NCBI GenBank assembly: GCA_023101725.1 | Contig: JALJCO010010315.1 | Coordinates: 186,001-250,000 of the forward strand | From: Atherinomorus stipes | Lineage: Eukaryota > Chordata > Actinopteri > Atheriniformes > Atherinidae | Reading direction: 5' to 3' | Length of the DNA stretch: 64,000 nucleotides | Shown: positions 1-13,700 of the stretch, piece by piece | Layout of the letters: each line of letters begins with the position of its first letter | Position numbering within the stretch: position 1 is the stretch's first letter | Notes under the pieces: generated by a model | What the model was told of the DNA's origin: nothing | Database searches by the model: none | Seen by the model: only the letters and a program-made list of their open reading frames with translations | Program-made: the position numbers and the translations under genes

Positions 1-290
1 GACAGCTACATCTGGCCAGCTATATCTGGACAGGTACACCTGGTCAGGTACATCTGGACAGGTACACCTGGCCAGCTACATCTGGACAGGCACACCTGGT
101 CAGCTACATCTGGACAAGAACACCTGGACAGCTACATGTGCACAGGTAAATCTGGACAGGTACACCTGGACAGCTACACCTGGGCAGGTACACCTGGGCA
201 GGTACACCTGGACAGGTACACCTGGGCAGGTACACCTGGACAGGTACACCTGGACAGCTACACCTGGGCAGGTACACCTGGACAGGTTGC
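1..290. repeat. 14-bp minisatellite, GGTACACCTGGACA-type
   Basis: About twenty units of a 14-bp motif alternate between 'caggtacacctgga' and 'cagctacacctggg' variants. The array runs off the left edge of the window. Each unit carries an E-box-like CACCTG. The open frames across it are read-through of the repeat. It lies downstream of the smad4 stop codon. Confidence 0.9.
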
Positions 291-299
291 CAGTTCACT

Positions 300-692
300 G
301 CAGGACCAACACAGAGCGACAATCAACCGTCCCACCCCGGGAAAGTTTAGCGTGACCCATCAACCTATCATGCGTGTTTTGGATGGCAGGGGAACGCTGG
401 AGAGCCGGGAGAACCCAGCGTACATGGGGAGAACACGCAGACGCCACATGGGAAGGCCGACTCAAATCAAACAGAAGATCTCTCCATGTGAACGGACCTT
501 CTGCTGCCGTCACCATGGCAACACAAAAATAAGGCAGGATGTAAGCTGTGGTTGGCTGAATATCTGCAGGGTGTCTCTGCCAACCAATCAGCTGCCGCCA
601 TGCACCGCTGACACCTGCGTGAGCTCAGGTAACATCAGGAAGGTGATAGACACAGCTGCTATCCGTCGTCGGTGTGTGTGTCATGGCGGGGA
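300..692 (-). other. smad4 3' flank / probable 3' UTR
   Basis: Non-repetitive sequence directly downstream (minus strand) of the smad4 stop. No AATAAA is visible on the minus strand before the 14-bp array, so the polyadenylation site is either non-canonical or left of the window. I see no other gene in this stretch. Confidence 0.45.
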
Positions 693-2340
693 TCAGAGTG
701 TGTGTTCTCGTGGCGGCAGCATGTGCAGCACCTGGTCCAGCAGCTGCAGCGCGCGGTGCAGGTGCACCTCCAGCCAGCAGGGGGTGTCCTTGATGCTCCG
801 CCGCGGGTAGTCGCACCCCCAACCTTTCACGAAACTCAGCCGCACGATACACAGCCTGCGCAGGTCGTCCACGCCCACACCTGCCGAGGAGACACACACC
901 TGAGGCAGGAGACACACACCTGCAGGAAGACACACACCTGAGACAGGTAATACTCACCGGCGGCAGGTGTGCCCCCCCCCACACCTGTGGGACCAGGGAT
1001 GGAACCGACAACCGCGGCCGCTTGCTGCTGCATCTGTCTGTGGCACTGACGCAGGTCAAACACCTGGACACACAGGTGGACATCTTCATCATCATCACCA
1101 TCATCACCACCTCATCAGTCTTCATCAGCAGCAGCGTCATCATCAGTCATAATCATCATCATCAGTCTTTATCATCAGTCTTCATCATCATCACCAGCAG
1201 CATCCTCATCAGTCATAATCATCCTCATCATCATCATCATCATCATCACCATCATCAGTCTTCATCAGCAGCAGCGTCATCATCAGTCATAATCATCATC
1301 ATCAGTCTTTATCATCAGTCTTCATCATCATCACCAGCAGCATCCTCATCAGTCATAATCATCATCAGTCATAATAATCATCATCATCAGTCATAATCAT
1401 CATCATCGGTCATAATCATCATCAGTCATAATCATCATCATCATCATCATCATCATCCTCATCAGTCATAATCATCATCAGTCATAATCATCATCAGTCA
1501 TAATAATCATCATCATCATCATTAGTCATAATCATCCTCATCAGTCATAATCATCATCATCATCATCAGTCATAATCATCCTCATCATCCTCATCATCCT
1601 CATCATCAGTCATAATCATCCTCATCCTCATCATCAGTCATAATCATCCTCATCCTCATCATCAGTCATAATCATCATCAGTCATAATCATCCTCATCAT
1701 CAGTCATAATCATCCTCATCAGTCTTTATCATCAGTCTTCATCATCATCACCAGCAGCATCCTCATCAGTCATAATCATCATCAGTCATAATAATCATCA
1801 TCATCAGTCATAATCATCATCATCGGTCATAATCATCATCAGTCATAATCATCATCATCATCATCATCATCATCCTCATCAGTCATAATCATCATCAGTC
1901 ATAATCATCATCAGTCATAATAATCATCATCATCATCAGTCATAATCATCATCATCATCATTAGTCATAATCATCCTCATCAGTCATAATCATCATCATC
2001 ATCATCAGTCATAATCATCCTCATCAGTCATAATCATCATCAGTCATAATCATCCTCATCCTCATCAGTCATAATCATCCTCATCAGTCATAATCATCCT
2101 CATCATCATCAGTCATAATCATCCTCATCAGTCATAATCATCATCATCAGTCATAATCATCCTCATCATCATCAGTCATAATCATCCTCATCAGTCATAA
2201 TCATCATCATCAGTCATAATCATCCTCATCAGTCATAATCATCATCATCAGTCATAATCATCATCATCATCATCAGTCATAATCATCCTCATCAGTCATA
2301 ATCATCATCATCAGTCATAATCATCATCATCAATCTAATT

Positions 2341-2374
<34 letters not shown>

Positions 2375-5300
2375 GTCATAATCATCATCTTCATCCTCAT
2401 CAGTCATAATCATCATCAGTCATAATCATCCTCATCATCCTCATCAGTCATAATCCCCATCATTATCATCAGTCATAATCATTATCATCATCATCAGTCA
2501 TCATCATCCTCATCAGTCAAAATCATCATCCGTCATCCTCATCAGTCATAATCATCCTCATCATCATCATCAGTCATAATCATCCTCATCAGTCATAATC
2601 ATCATCATCAATCATAATTATCATCATCATCATTATCATCAGTCATAATCATCATCATCAGTCATAATCATCCTCATCAGTCATAATCATCATCATCAAT
2701 CATAATTATCATCATCATCATTATCATAGTCATAATCATCCTCATCAGTCATAATCATCATCATCAATCATAATTATCATCATCATCAGTCATAATCATC
2801 ATCTTCATCCTCTTCAGTCATAATCATCCTTATCAGTCATAATCATCATCATCAGTCATAATCATCATCTTCATCCTCTTAGTCATAATCATCCTTATCA
2901 GTCATAATCATCATCATCAGTCATAATCATCCTTATCAGTCATAATCATCATCATCAGTCATAATCATCATCAGTCTTCATCATTATCACCAGCAGCATC
3001 ATCATCAGTCTTCATCATCATCACCACCAGCATCATCATCAGTCATAATCATCAACATCATCCTCATCAGTCCTAATCATCATCAGTCATCATCATCATC
3101 ATCATCAGTCATAATCATCATCATCATCCTCATCAGTCCTAATCATCATCATCATCATCATCAGGAATCAGAACCAGACCTGGAACCAGAGACCAGCAGG
3201 ACAACCAGGGACGTCTCACCTTGACGTAAGCTCCGGGGTAGATCTTGTGGACTCCGTCTCCTGGCATCCGTCCCGCCTCTCGGTCCAGATAGAAGCTCTG
3301 GACAAAGACGGAGTGGTCGCTAAGGCAACGCATCCAGATATCCCCCTCCCCCCGACACTCCAGCTGGATGCCTCGACCAATGTGGAGCCTGCAGGACAAA
3401 TGCAACCAATGAGGAGACGGGAAACCGGACTTAACTGGACTGGAACAGGAAACTGGTCAGAACCGATAGAATTGGACCAAACTGGACTAAACTGGACTGG
3501 AACTGGAAACCAGTCTGAACCGGTAGAATTGGACCAAACTGAACTGGAACTGGACTGGAACAGGAAACTGGTCAGAACTGATAGAATTGGACCAAACTGG
3601 ACTAAACTGGACTGGAACTGGAAACTGGTCTGAATCGGTAGAACTGGACTAAACTGAACTGGAACAGGAAACTGGTCTTAACCGGTCGAAACTGGTCTAA
3701 ACTGGTCACCTGGCTCGGTGGCTGGCGGCGGTGCGGTGGACGTTGCTCAGCTGGCCCAGACAGAAGCGGTCCCCTCCTGACGGGTCCACGTATCCGTCCA
3801 CCGTCACCAGAGGACAGCTGGACTGGACCTTGAACATCTCACCGACCTGAACGTCCAACTCGAAGTAGGAGATGGAGCACCAGAACTCTGGACCTGCGGG
3901 ACAGACAGGGACATGAAACAGAGGACGAGACCTGTACCAGGACGATGAGGATGAAGACAGGACAAACCTGGGTGGTTGGACACGGGTTGTGGGTAGGGGG
4001 TGGTGCTGTGATGCTGCGACCCTGCAGGGACAACGACAGACTCAGAATAAAGGTCTACGGACCCACCAGGACCAGGACCTGGACCTGGACCTGCACCAGA
4101 CTGTGATGTCATACAGAAGTGGGTGTTGGGGGTGTGGTGTTGATGATGCAGCGGGGTGAGACTCCGCTCATTCTGCTGATGTCCACCAGAGGCGAAGGGG
4201 GCGGGGCTGTTACCTGTCCAGGTGGCTGCAGAGACATGGGAGAAGAGACAATTTGTGAGACAATAAAATATGACCTGGTCCTGCATGGACGTGGTCCTGG
4301 TGGTCCAAAAGGGTCTGATGGTGACAGTTCCCATGTTTTAGACAAGGACAGGAGGGACGGAAGGGACAGGAGAGACAGGTGGACAAAAGGGACAATAGGA
4401 CAGGAAAGTGTCCCACCGTCCATGAATCAAAGATGATGATGATGAAGGAACGTCTTGCTGCTGTCTTTATTGTATTGTCCAGGACTGAGACAAGTCTGTC
4501 CCGGTCCTGGATCCAGGTGCATGTGAGGTGCAGGTCTGGTCCGTACCGGGTCTGGGGGGACTCTGGCCGGTGGGGGACGTGGGACGTGGGGACGGCCCGT
4601 CTCCCTGATTCTCAGGCAGGATCTGCAGGAGGCCGTCTGGACCCTCGCTGACCCCCCCAGAGGTCCCGGTCGTCACGGTGATCCGTCCTGTGGGACAGGC
4701 GACGTTAGAGATGTCCCCACTGTGAGACGGACCTCAGGACGGACTGGACACTCACCTGGAGGACACAGAGGCATGCTGGGATACATGACAGGGTGGGGCT
4801 GATGGTACGGGTCACCGTGGGGAGGGCGGTCCAGCTGGAGGCAGTCCTGCAGGAACTCGTCCTTCACCAGAGCCGGAGGACCTGGAGGACAAGGACAGCA
4901 ACTTTATTTACAACCAAGTTTACGTACGACAAAGTCAAACAGAGATACGTGTAGTACTCAGACTGATACAGTGTAGTACTCAGACTAATACGTGTAGTAC
5001 TTAGACTGATACAGTGTAGTACTCAGACTGATATGGTAAAGTACTCAGACTGACAGCAGGTGTTATCTGTGAAAGTGGGCGGGGCCTCGTCTATCTGCAG
5101 GTGTTACCTGTGGAAGAGGGCGGGGCCACCCTCTCGTAGTGGTAGGGGTTGACACACACGCTGTCGTACTTCAGGTCGAAGGCGAACTGGCAGAACTTGA
5201 CGTGTTTCAGCTCGTTCTTGTGCAGGTCCGGCCACCTCCACAGACGGGCGTAGATGACGTGGGGGAAGCCCTTCCTGCCCGCCACCTGGACAGGTGAGAC

Positions 5301-7759
5301 AGAGGACATGAAGGGAGACAGAGGACACCAGCTGAGGAAGAGGAGACACTGAGATGGTGAGACAAGCAGCAAGGACATTTTAGGAAAGACTGAGACACTG
5401 GACCATGAAAACGCTGTGATGCTAAAGCATGTAGCCAAATCACAGTCATGACATCATCATCATGACATCACATTTGACCTCAGAGCAGACAGCTGCTAAC
5501 ACAGGTCTTTCACCCATCACAGATACCTGGAGCCGATATCACAGATACCTGGAGCCGATATCACAGATACCTCGAGCCGTTATCACAGATGCCTGCGGCT
5601 GATATCACAGATACCTAGGGCTGATATCATGGATACCTTGGGCCGCTGCCACAGATACCTTGGGATGATATCACAGATACCGGGAGCCGATATCAGATAC
5701 TTGGGGCTGATATCATAAATATCTGGGGCCGATACTTTAGATACCTAGGGTCAATACCACAGAAACCTGGAGCAGATATCACAGATATCTGGGGACGCTA
5801 CCACTGATACATAGAGCCAATATCACAGATACCTCAGCCAGAAGGCCATAGATACCTCGGGATTGATATCACAGATACCCGGAGCCAATATCAGATACTT
5901 GGGGCCGATATCACAGATGCCTGGGGCTGATACCACAGATACCTCAGGCCAATATCACAGGTACCTGGAGCAGATATCACAGATAGTTGGGTCTGATATC
6001 ACAGATACTTCGTGTCGATACCACAGATACCTCGTGCTGATATCACAAACACCTGGAGCCAATGTACCAGATACTTGAGGCAGATACAACAAATACCTGG
6101 GACCGATATCACAGATGCCTCGGGCCAATACCACAGATACCTCAGGCGGATATCACAGATAGTTGGGTTTGACATCATACAGACCTGGAGCAGATATCAC
6201 TGATCGTTGGGTCTGATATCACATATACCTGGGGACGATACCACAGATACCTGGGGCCAATATCACAGATATCTTGGGTCCATACCACAGACACCTAGGG
6301 CCTTACTTGGGGTTGATATCACAGATATCCGGGGTCGATATCACAGATACCTGGTGCTGATATCACAGATACCTGGGGCCGTTATCACATATGCCTGGAG
6401 CCGATATCATAGATACCTGGATTTGATATCGCAGATACCTGGGCCCGATACCACAGATACCTGGGGCCGTTATCACATATGCCTGGAGCTGATATCATAG
6501 ATACCTCGGGCCGACACCACAGATACCTGGGCCCTATTACAAAAACCTGGGGCTGATATTACAGATACCTGGGGTTGATATCACAGATACCTGGGGCTGA
6601 TATTACAGAAACCTGGGGCTGATATCACAGATACCTGGGGTTGATATCACAGAAACCTGGAGCTGATACCACAGATACTTGGGGTTGATATCACAGATAC
6701 CCGGGGTTGATATCACAGTTACCTGGGGCTGATATCACAGATACTTGGGGTCGATATCACAGATACCTGGGGCTGATATTACAGATACCTGGGGTTGATA
6801 TCGCAGATACCCGGGGCTGATATCACAGATACTTGGGGTCGATATCACAGATACTTGGGGTTGATATCACAGATACCTGGGGCTGATATCACAGATACTT
6901 GGGGTTGGTATCACAGATACCCGGGGCTGATATCACAGATACTTGGGGTCGATATCACAGATACTTGGGGTTGATATCACAGATACCCGGGGCTGATATC
7001 ACAGATACCTGGGGCTGATATCACAGATACTTGGGGCTGATATCACAGATACTTGGGGTTGATATCACAGATACCCGGGGCTGATATCACAGATACCTGG
7101 GGCTGATATCACAGATACCCGGGGCTGATATCACAGATACCTGGGGCTGATATCACAGATACTTGGGGTCGATATCACAGATACCTGGGGCCGATACTGT
7201 TTGTGGTGTACAGATGACAGCTCGTCTGCAGACCAGCAGCAGATCTGGATGATGAAGTCCTCTGTTCCACTCTGACGGTCTGTAATAACACTGTTCAGAC
7301 CGGTTCAGGTCCGGGTTTGGAGGATCAGGGGGTCCAGAAGAGGCGGGCCGAGTCTGAGACCAGGATCAGATCCGGTCTGGGTGCTGCAGCGGACTGACAC
7401 GGCTGCTCCTGTGTGTGTTCAGGGTGTGGTGGTGCGTTCAGGTGACACACGAGACGGAGAAGACCGCAGACAAAACAGTCTGAGTCACCACAGCTCCATG
7501 ACAACCACAGACCCGCTTCTGACCCACAACCAGGCCCCGGTTCTGAAGCAGGACCCGGTTCTGACCCACAACCAGGCCCCGGTTCTGAAGCAGGACCCGG
7601 TTCAGTACCAGAACTAGGTGGTGTTTCTTCCAGCGTGGAAACTCTGATCCACCAGAGTCCAGACGAGACCACATTCCGGTCTGTCAGCAGCCACAACACA
7701 CACGTCTGGCTGCGCGTCAGCTTCCTGCCCTCCAGACAAAACACACCACGCCCTTCCTC

Positions 7760-7794
<35 letters not shown>

Positions 7795-10700
7795 CCCCCT
7801 GCTCCTCCTCCACTTGCCTGTTGCTCTTCATCACATTCAGACTCAAACTCCTCTTCCTCAGTACCTCAATAGTACGTATATCAGTATCCAGGGCCGTTTC
7901 AAGGAATTATGGGGCCCCAAGCAAAATGGACTTGAAGGGCCCCCGGCACCCCCCCCAAAAAAAGAATGCTGCAAACATAGTATTTTTTACATTTTAAAAA
8001 TTTGAAAAAAAAAGGACGCAACCACCCCCATACCGTAATAAAAAAATTATAGGATTACTTTTTAATAAATGGTCGGTCATAGCAGGGGGAACACACTCTG
8101 ATGGAAACCATGTAATGGAAATGGACACGTGTCCAAATGGGCCCCATCACTGACCCTCCACCGCTGGCTAACTACTGTCAGTCGCAGGTGGATCGCAATA
8201 TCTCAACAAGAAAAGCTTAAAGGAGTGATGACATAGCAGTTAAAAACTAGTTTATGTTGTTGGCATTACTTTATATGTAAATACTCCAAAGAAAAAAACG
8301 GCATTTTTTACAGGGGAGTATTGTTTTGAAACGCCGGACCTCACTTCCTCAGTAATACAGTTGGGTCCGGTGATGATATGGAGCTTTACCCGGAGACCAC
8401 GTTGACTTCATTTTGATTGGCTACACCTTATTTGGCTATGACCTTATTTGGAGAATCTAGGTCAAGCTGCGGTCGGAGTTTGCTAAAGGCTAACTGCTAG
8501 CAACATGTGCAGTTCAGATAGTGTGAGCTACGTTTATCAGACAAGACAGCATTTAGAAAATAAACAAACTTACAGGTAATGACAAGGTTGTGGCCCCCTC
8601 CCTCAGTGTTTCTGCAGAAGTTTGCTTTTAAATCCATTTGTTTGAAAATCCAGACCTGACTGCACAGAAGTTACTACTAGCTCCATGCAGGAAGCTGAAT
8701 CAGACAGGGAGGGGAGGGGGGGGAGCGGACGGTGCATAAACCGTTAGGAGAGAGGGGGGGGGGGGGGGCGCTGTTTACTTGATAGTGTGCTCTTATTGGA
8801 GCAATTGAATTACGTAGAATGATAGAACTACGTAGAATGATGGAACTACGTAGAATGATAGAACTACGTAGAATGATGGAACTACGTAGAATGATGGAAC
8901 TACGTAGAATGATGGAACTACGTAGAATGATGGAACTACGTAGAATGATAGAACTACGTAGAATGATGGAACTACGTAGAATGATAGAACTACGTAGAAT
9001 GATAGAACTACGTAGAATGATAGAACTACGTAGAATGATGGAACTACGTAGAATGATAAGCTGCTGTCTGATTCAACTGTTTCTGAGCAGAGAGACAAAG
9101 CTGACAGACCATAAACAGGAACTTTGATTCTCACTCTGACATTCACATGGCCTCATCAGTGCACAACAGATCATATTATACACCCAAAACCCCAGAAAAG
9201 TGAAATTTGATGTCATGGCACCTTTAAAAATGGGATTTTCAGCCTCTGCATGTCCAATCTTAAAAATTCCAACTGTATGAGGTAGTTTGTGACTAAAATA
9301 AGAAAGTAATATGGTTTGGAAGCTCCCTTGTGAAGCAGAAGTTTTCTTTCCCCAATCGCAATATCTCAGCGAGAAAAGCTTAAAGTGGGATTTTCAACTT
9401 CTGCACGTCCAATCTTAATATTCCAACAGTATCGTGTAGCTAGTGTCTAAAATAAGAAAGAAAAGTGTTTTTGAAGCAGCTTGGGGTCTCTGTAACTGCT
9501 TGAGTGTTGCCCAGTTAAAGCCATGGTGTCTTGGGGCCCCAGTCCAGCTTGGGGCCCCAGGCAATTGCTTGGTTTGCTTGCCTTGTTGCAACAGCCCTAT
9601 CAGTATCCAGGTAGTACAACTGTACCTAGATATTACAGTGGTATCCAGATACTGCAGTACTATCCTGATAGTATCGTGGTATCCTGATAAAGGTCCGACC
9701 TGCTGATGGTACCGTCCCTCCATCCTGGAGGACCAGGGGTCTCATTCATAAAGCACCTAACAGGCCTGAAAGTGGCAGAAGTGATTTTCCACGCAAACTT
9801 TCTGATTTATAGACACAAACCTGACGGGAGAGCGTGCGCACCCGTACGCAAACTCTGAACCTGTTGAGATGATGAACTAAAGCCACGTTCGTACATTTAA
9901 CCATCATCTCAGACTGGAGACCCTCGTGAGCTACAGTTTATCTTTAATTAGCGATGGCTCTGATTGGTCGGTTAACAGAAAGTGTGGAGCAACAGTCTGT
10001 TTGTAATGACTGAGTAAACATAAATACTGCAGTGACACTCGTGCGTAATGCTTAACAATGGACGCTGCACCGCGGGAACACCTATGGCGAGAGGAGGATC
10101 AGGATGGAGAGACTTTAGAGACCACGAATATTTCCTGAGACATGGTTACTGACTGATATACCGATCGATTCCCCGGAGCAAACTTTCCCGAACTGGGGAT
10201 TCCTGATCATTTCAGAGGGTCGCCAGACTGTTGTAATTGTGTAAACTAAATAAATTCTGAATTTTTATTAGGGCCCTCAAAATAAATCTGCTAATGCAGG
10301 CAGATTAATCTGTATTATAAACGTACACACTTTTAAAGAAATAAATTATAGCCTAACTATAAATAGGAATACAATTTGGCGATATCTTGGCCGGCTAAGT
10401 TGTTTTTCGTCATTATTTCTTACAGCTGTGTCCATAATCCACCAATGATCATGTTATCTCATAATTCATGACGATTCTGTCTGAAATGTTCGATAGGCTT
10501 TTTTTTTTTTACTGATATCCAATAAAACGATATTGTCCAACTCTTAAATTCTGATATCAACCGATACAGATATATGTAGAAAACTGTGAGGTTACTACCA
10601 TATATCAGATACCAGCAGGTACTAGATACTACCATATATAAGATACTAGCAGGTACTAGATACTACCATATATAAGATACTAGCAGGTACTAGATACTAC

Positions 10701-13700
10701 CATATATCAGATACTAGCAGGTACTAGATACTACCATATATAAGATACTAGCAGGTATTAGATACTACCATATATCAGATACTAGCAGGTACTAGATACT
10801 ACCATATATAAGATACTAGCAGGTATTAGATACTACCATATATCAGATACTAGCAGGTATTAGATACTACTATATATCAGATACTAGCAGGTATTAGATA
10901 CTACCATATATCAGATACTAGCAGGTACTAGATACTACCATGTATCAGATACCAGCAGGTACTAGATACTACCATATATCAGATACTAGCAGGTATTAGA
11001 TACTACCATATATCAGATACTAGCAGGTATTAGATACTATCATATATCAGATACTAGCAGGTATTAGATACTACCATATATCAGATACTAGCAGGTACTA
11101 GATACTACCATGTATCAGATACCAGCAGGTACTAGATACTACCATATATCAGATACTAGCAGGTATTAGATACTACCATATATCAGATTTAGCAGGTATT
11201 AGATACTACCATATATCAGATACTAGCAGGTACTAGATACTACCATATATCAGATACTAGCAGGTATTAGATACTACCATATATCAGATACTAGCAGGTA
11301 TTAGATACTACCATATATCAGATACTAGCAGGTATTAGATACTACCATATATCAGATATTAGCAGGTACTAGATACTACCATATATCAGATACTAGCAGG
11401 TATTAGATACTACCATATATCAGATACTAGCAGGTATTAGATACTACCATATATCAGATATTAGCAGGTACTAGATACTACCATATATCAGATACTAGCA
11501 GGTTTTAGATACTACCATATATCAGATATTAGCAGGTATTAGATACTACTATATATCAGATACTAGCAGGTACTAGATACTACCATATATCAGATACTAG
11601 CAGGTATTAGATACTACCATATATCAGATATTAGCAGGTATTAGATACTACCATGTATCAGATACTAGCAGGTACTAGATACTACCATATATCAGATACT
11701 AGCAGGTTTGAGATACTACCATATATCAGATATTAGCAGTTATTAGATACTACCATATATCAGATACTAGCAGGTATTAGATACTACCATATATCAGATA
11801 CTAGCAGGTATTAGATACTACTATATATCAGATACTAGCAGGTATTAGATACTACCATATATCAGATACTAGCAGGTATTAGATACTACCATATATCAGA
11901 TACTAGCAGGTATTAGATACTACCATATATCAGATACTAGCAGTTATTAGATACTACCATATATCAGATACTAGCAGGTATTAGATACTACTATATATCA
12001 GATATTAGCAGTTATTAGATACTACTATATATCAGATACTAGCAGGTATTAGATACTACCATATATCAGATATTAGCAGGTATTAGATACTACTATATAT
12101 CAGATACTAGCAGGTATTAGATACTACCATATATCAGATACTAGCAGGTATTAGATACTACCATATATCAGATACTAGCAGGTATTAGATACTACCATAT
12201 ATCAGATACTAGCAGGTATTAGATACTACCATATATCAGATACTAGCAGGTATTAGATACCATATATCAGATACTAGCAGGTATTAGATACTACCATATA
12301 TCAGCTACTAGCAGGTATTAGATACTACCATATATCAGATACTAGCAGGTACTAGATACGACCATATGTCAGATACTAGCAGGTATTAGATACTACCATA
12401 TATCAGATACTAGCAGGTATTAGATATGACCATATGTCAGATACTAGCAGGTACTAGATATGACCATATATAGATACTAGAGGTATAGATACTACCATAT
12501 ATAGATATAGCAGGTACTAGATAGACCATATATCAGATACTAGCAGGTACTAGATACTACCATATATCAGATACTAGCAGGTATAGATACTACCACATAT
12601 CAGATATAGCAGGTATTAGATACTACCATATATCAGATACTAGCAGGTATAGATATGACCATATGTCAGATATAGCAGGTATAGATATTACCATATATAG
12701 ATATAGCAGGTATAGATACTACCAATATCAGATACTAGCAGGTATTAGATACTACCATATATCAGATACTAGCAGGTATTAGATACTACCATATATCAGA
12801 TACTAGCAGGTATTAGATACTACCATATATCAGATACTAGCAGGTATTAGATACTACCACATATCAGATACTAGCAGGTATTAGATACTACCATATATCA
12901 GATACTAGCAGGTATTAGATACTACCACATATCAGATACTAGCAGGTATTAGATACTACCATATATCAGATACTAGCAGGTATTAGATACTACCATATAT
13001 CAGATACTAGCAGGTATTAGATACTACCACATATCAGATACTAGCAGGTATTAGATACTACCATATATCAGATACTAGCAGGTATTAGATACTACCACAT
13101 ATCAGATACTAGCAGGTATTAGATACTACCATATATCAGATACTAGCAGGTATTAGATACTACCATATATCAGATACTAGCAGGTATTAGATACTACCAT
13201 ATATCAGATACTAGCAGACATATTATCAGCAGCTTCAAAGAAAGTCAGTCTGTAGCAGCAGCTGCACCGTAGTCACATGATTCTGAAAGGAATGCTGGGA
13301 AATGAAGTTTTATAATAAAATATATAAAAGAGGCCCCTGGTCCCAGACCTGGACTTTCAGGTCTGGGTTTCCTTGGAGCTTGGAGCACCACAAGGTACCA
13401 AGACCTGCAGGTTTTGATGACACCAGGTCCTGGACCAGGCCCAGGTGCAGGTTTTGATGACACCAGGTCCTGGACCAGGCCCAGGTGCAGGTCTTTGTGA
13501 CACCAGGTCCTGGAGCAGGCCCAGGTGCAGGTTTTAGTGACACCAGGTCCTGGACCAGGCCCAGGTGCAGGTTTTGATAACACCAGGTCCTGGACCAGGC
13601 CCAGGTGCAGGTTTTGATAACACCAGGCCCTGGACCAGGCCCAGGTGCAGGTTTTAGTGACACCAGGTCCTGGACCAGGCCCAGGTGCAGGTTTTTGTGA

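Noticed and set aside
1078..1396. Histidine/serine-rich plus-strand frames (possible metal-binding protein)
   Set aside because: They are translation of the TCA/CAT array in a smad4 intron, on the antisense strand.
4214..4225. A 12-nt microexon encoding TWTG in smad4, because a gtaaca donor-like site follows
   Set aside because: Extending the exon to the donor at 4114 adds NSPAPF...HQQN and joins in phase to the next exon, matching the SMAD4 linker far better.
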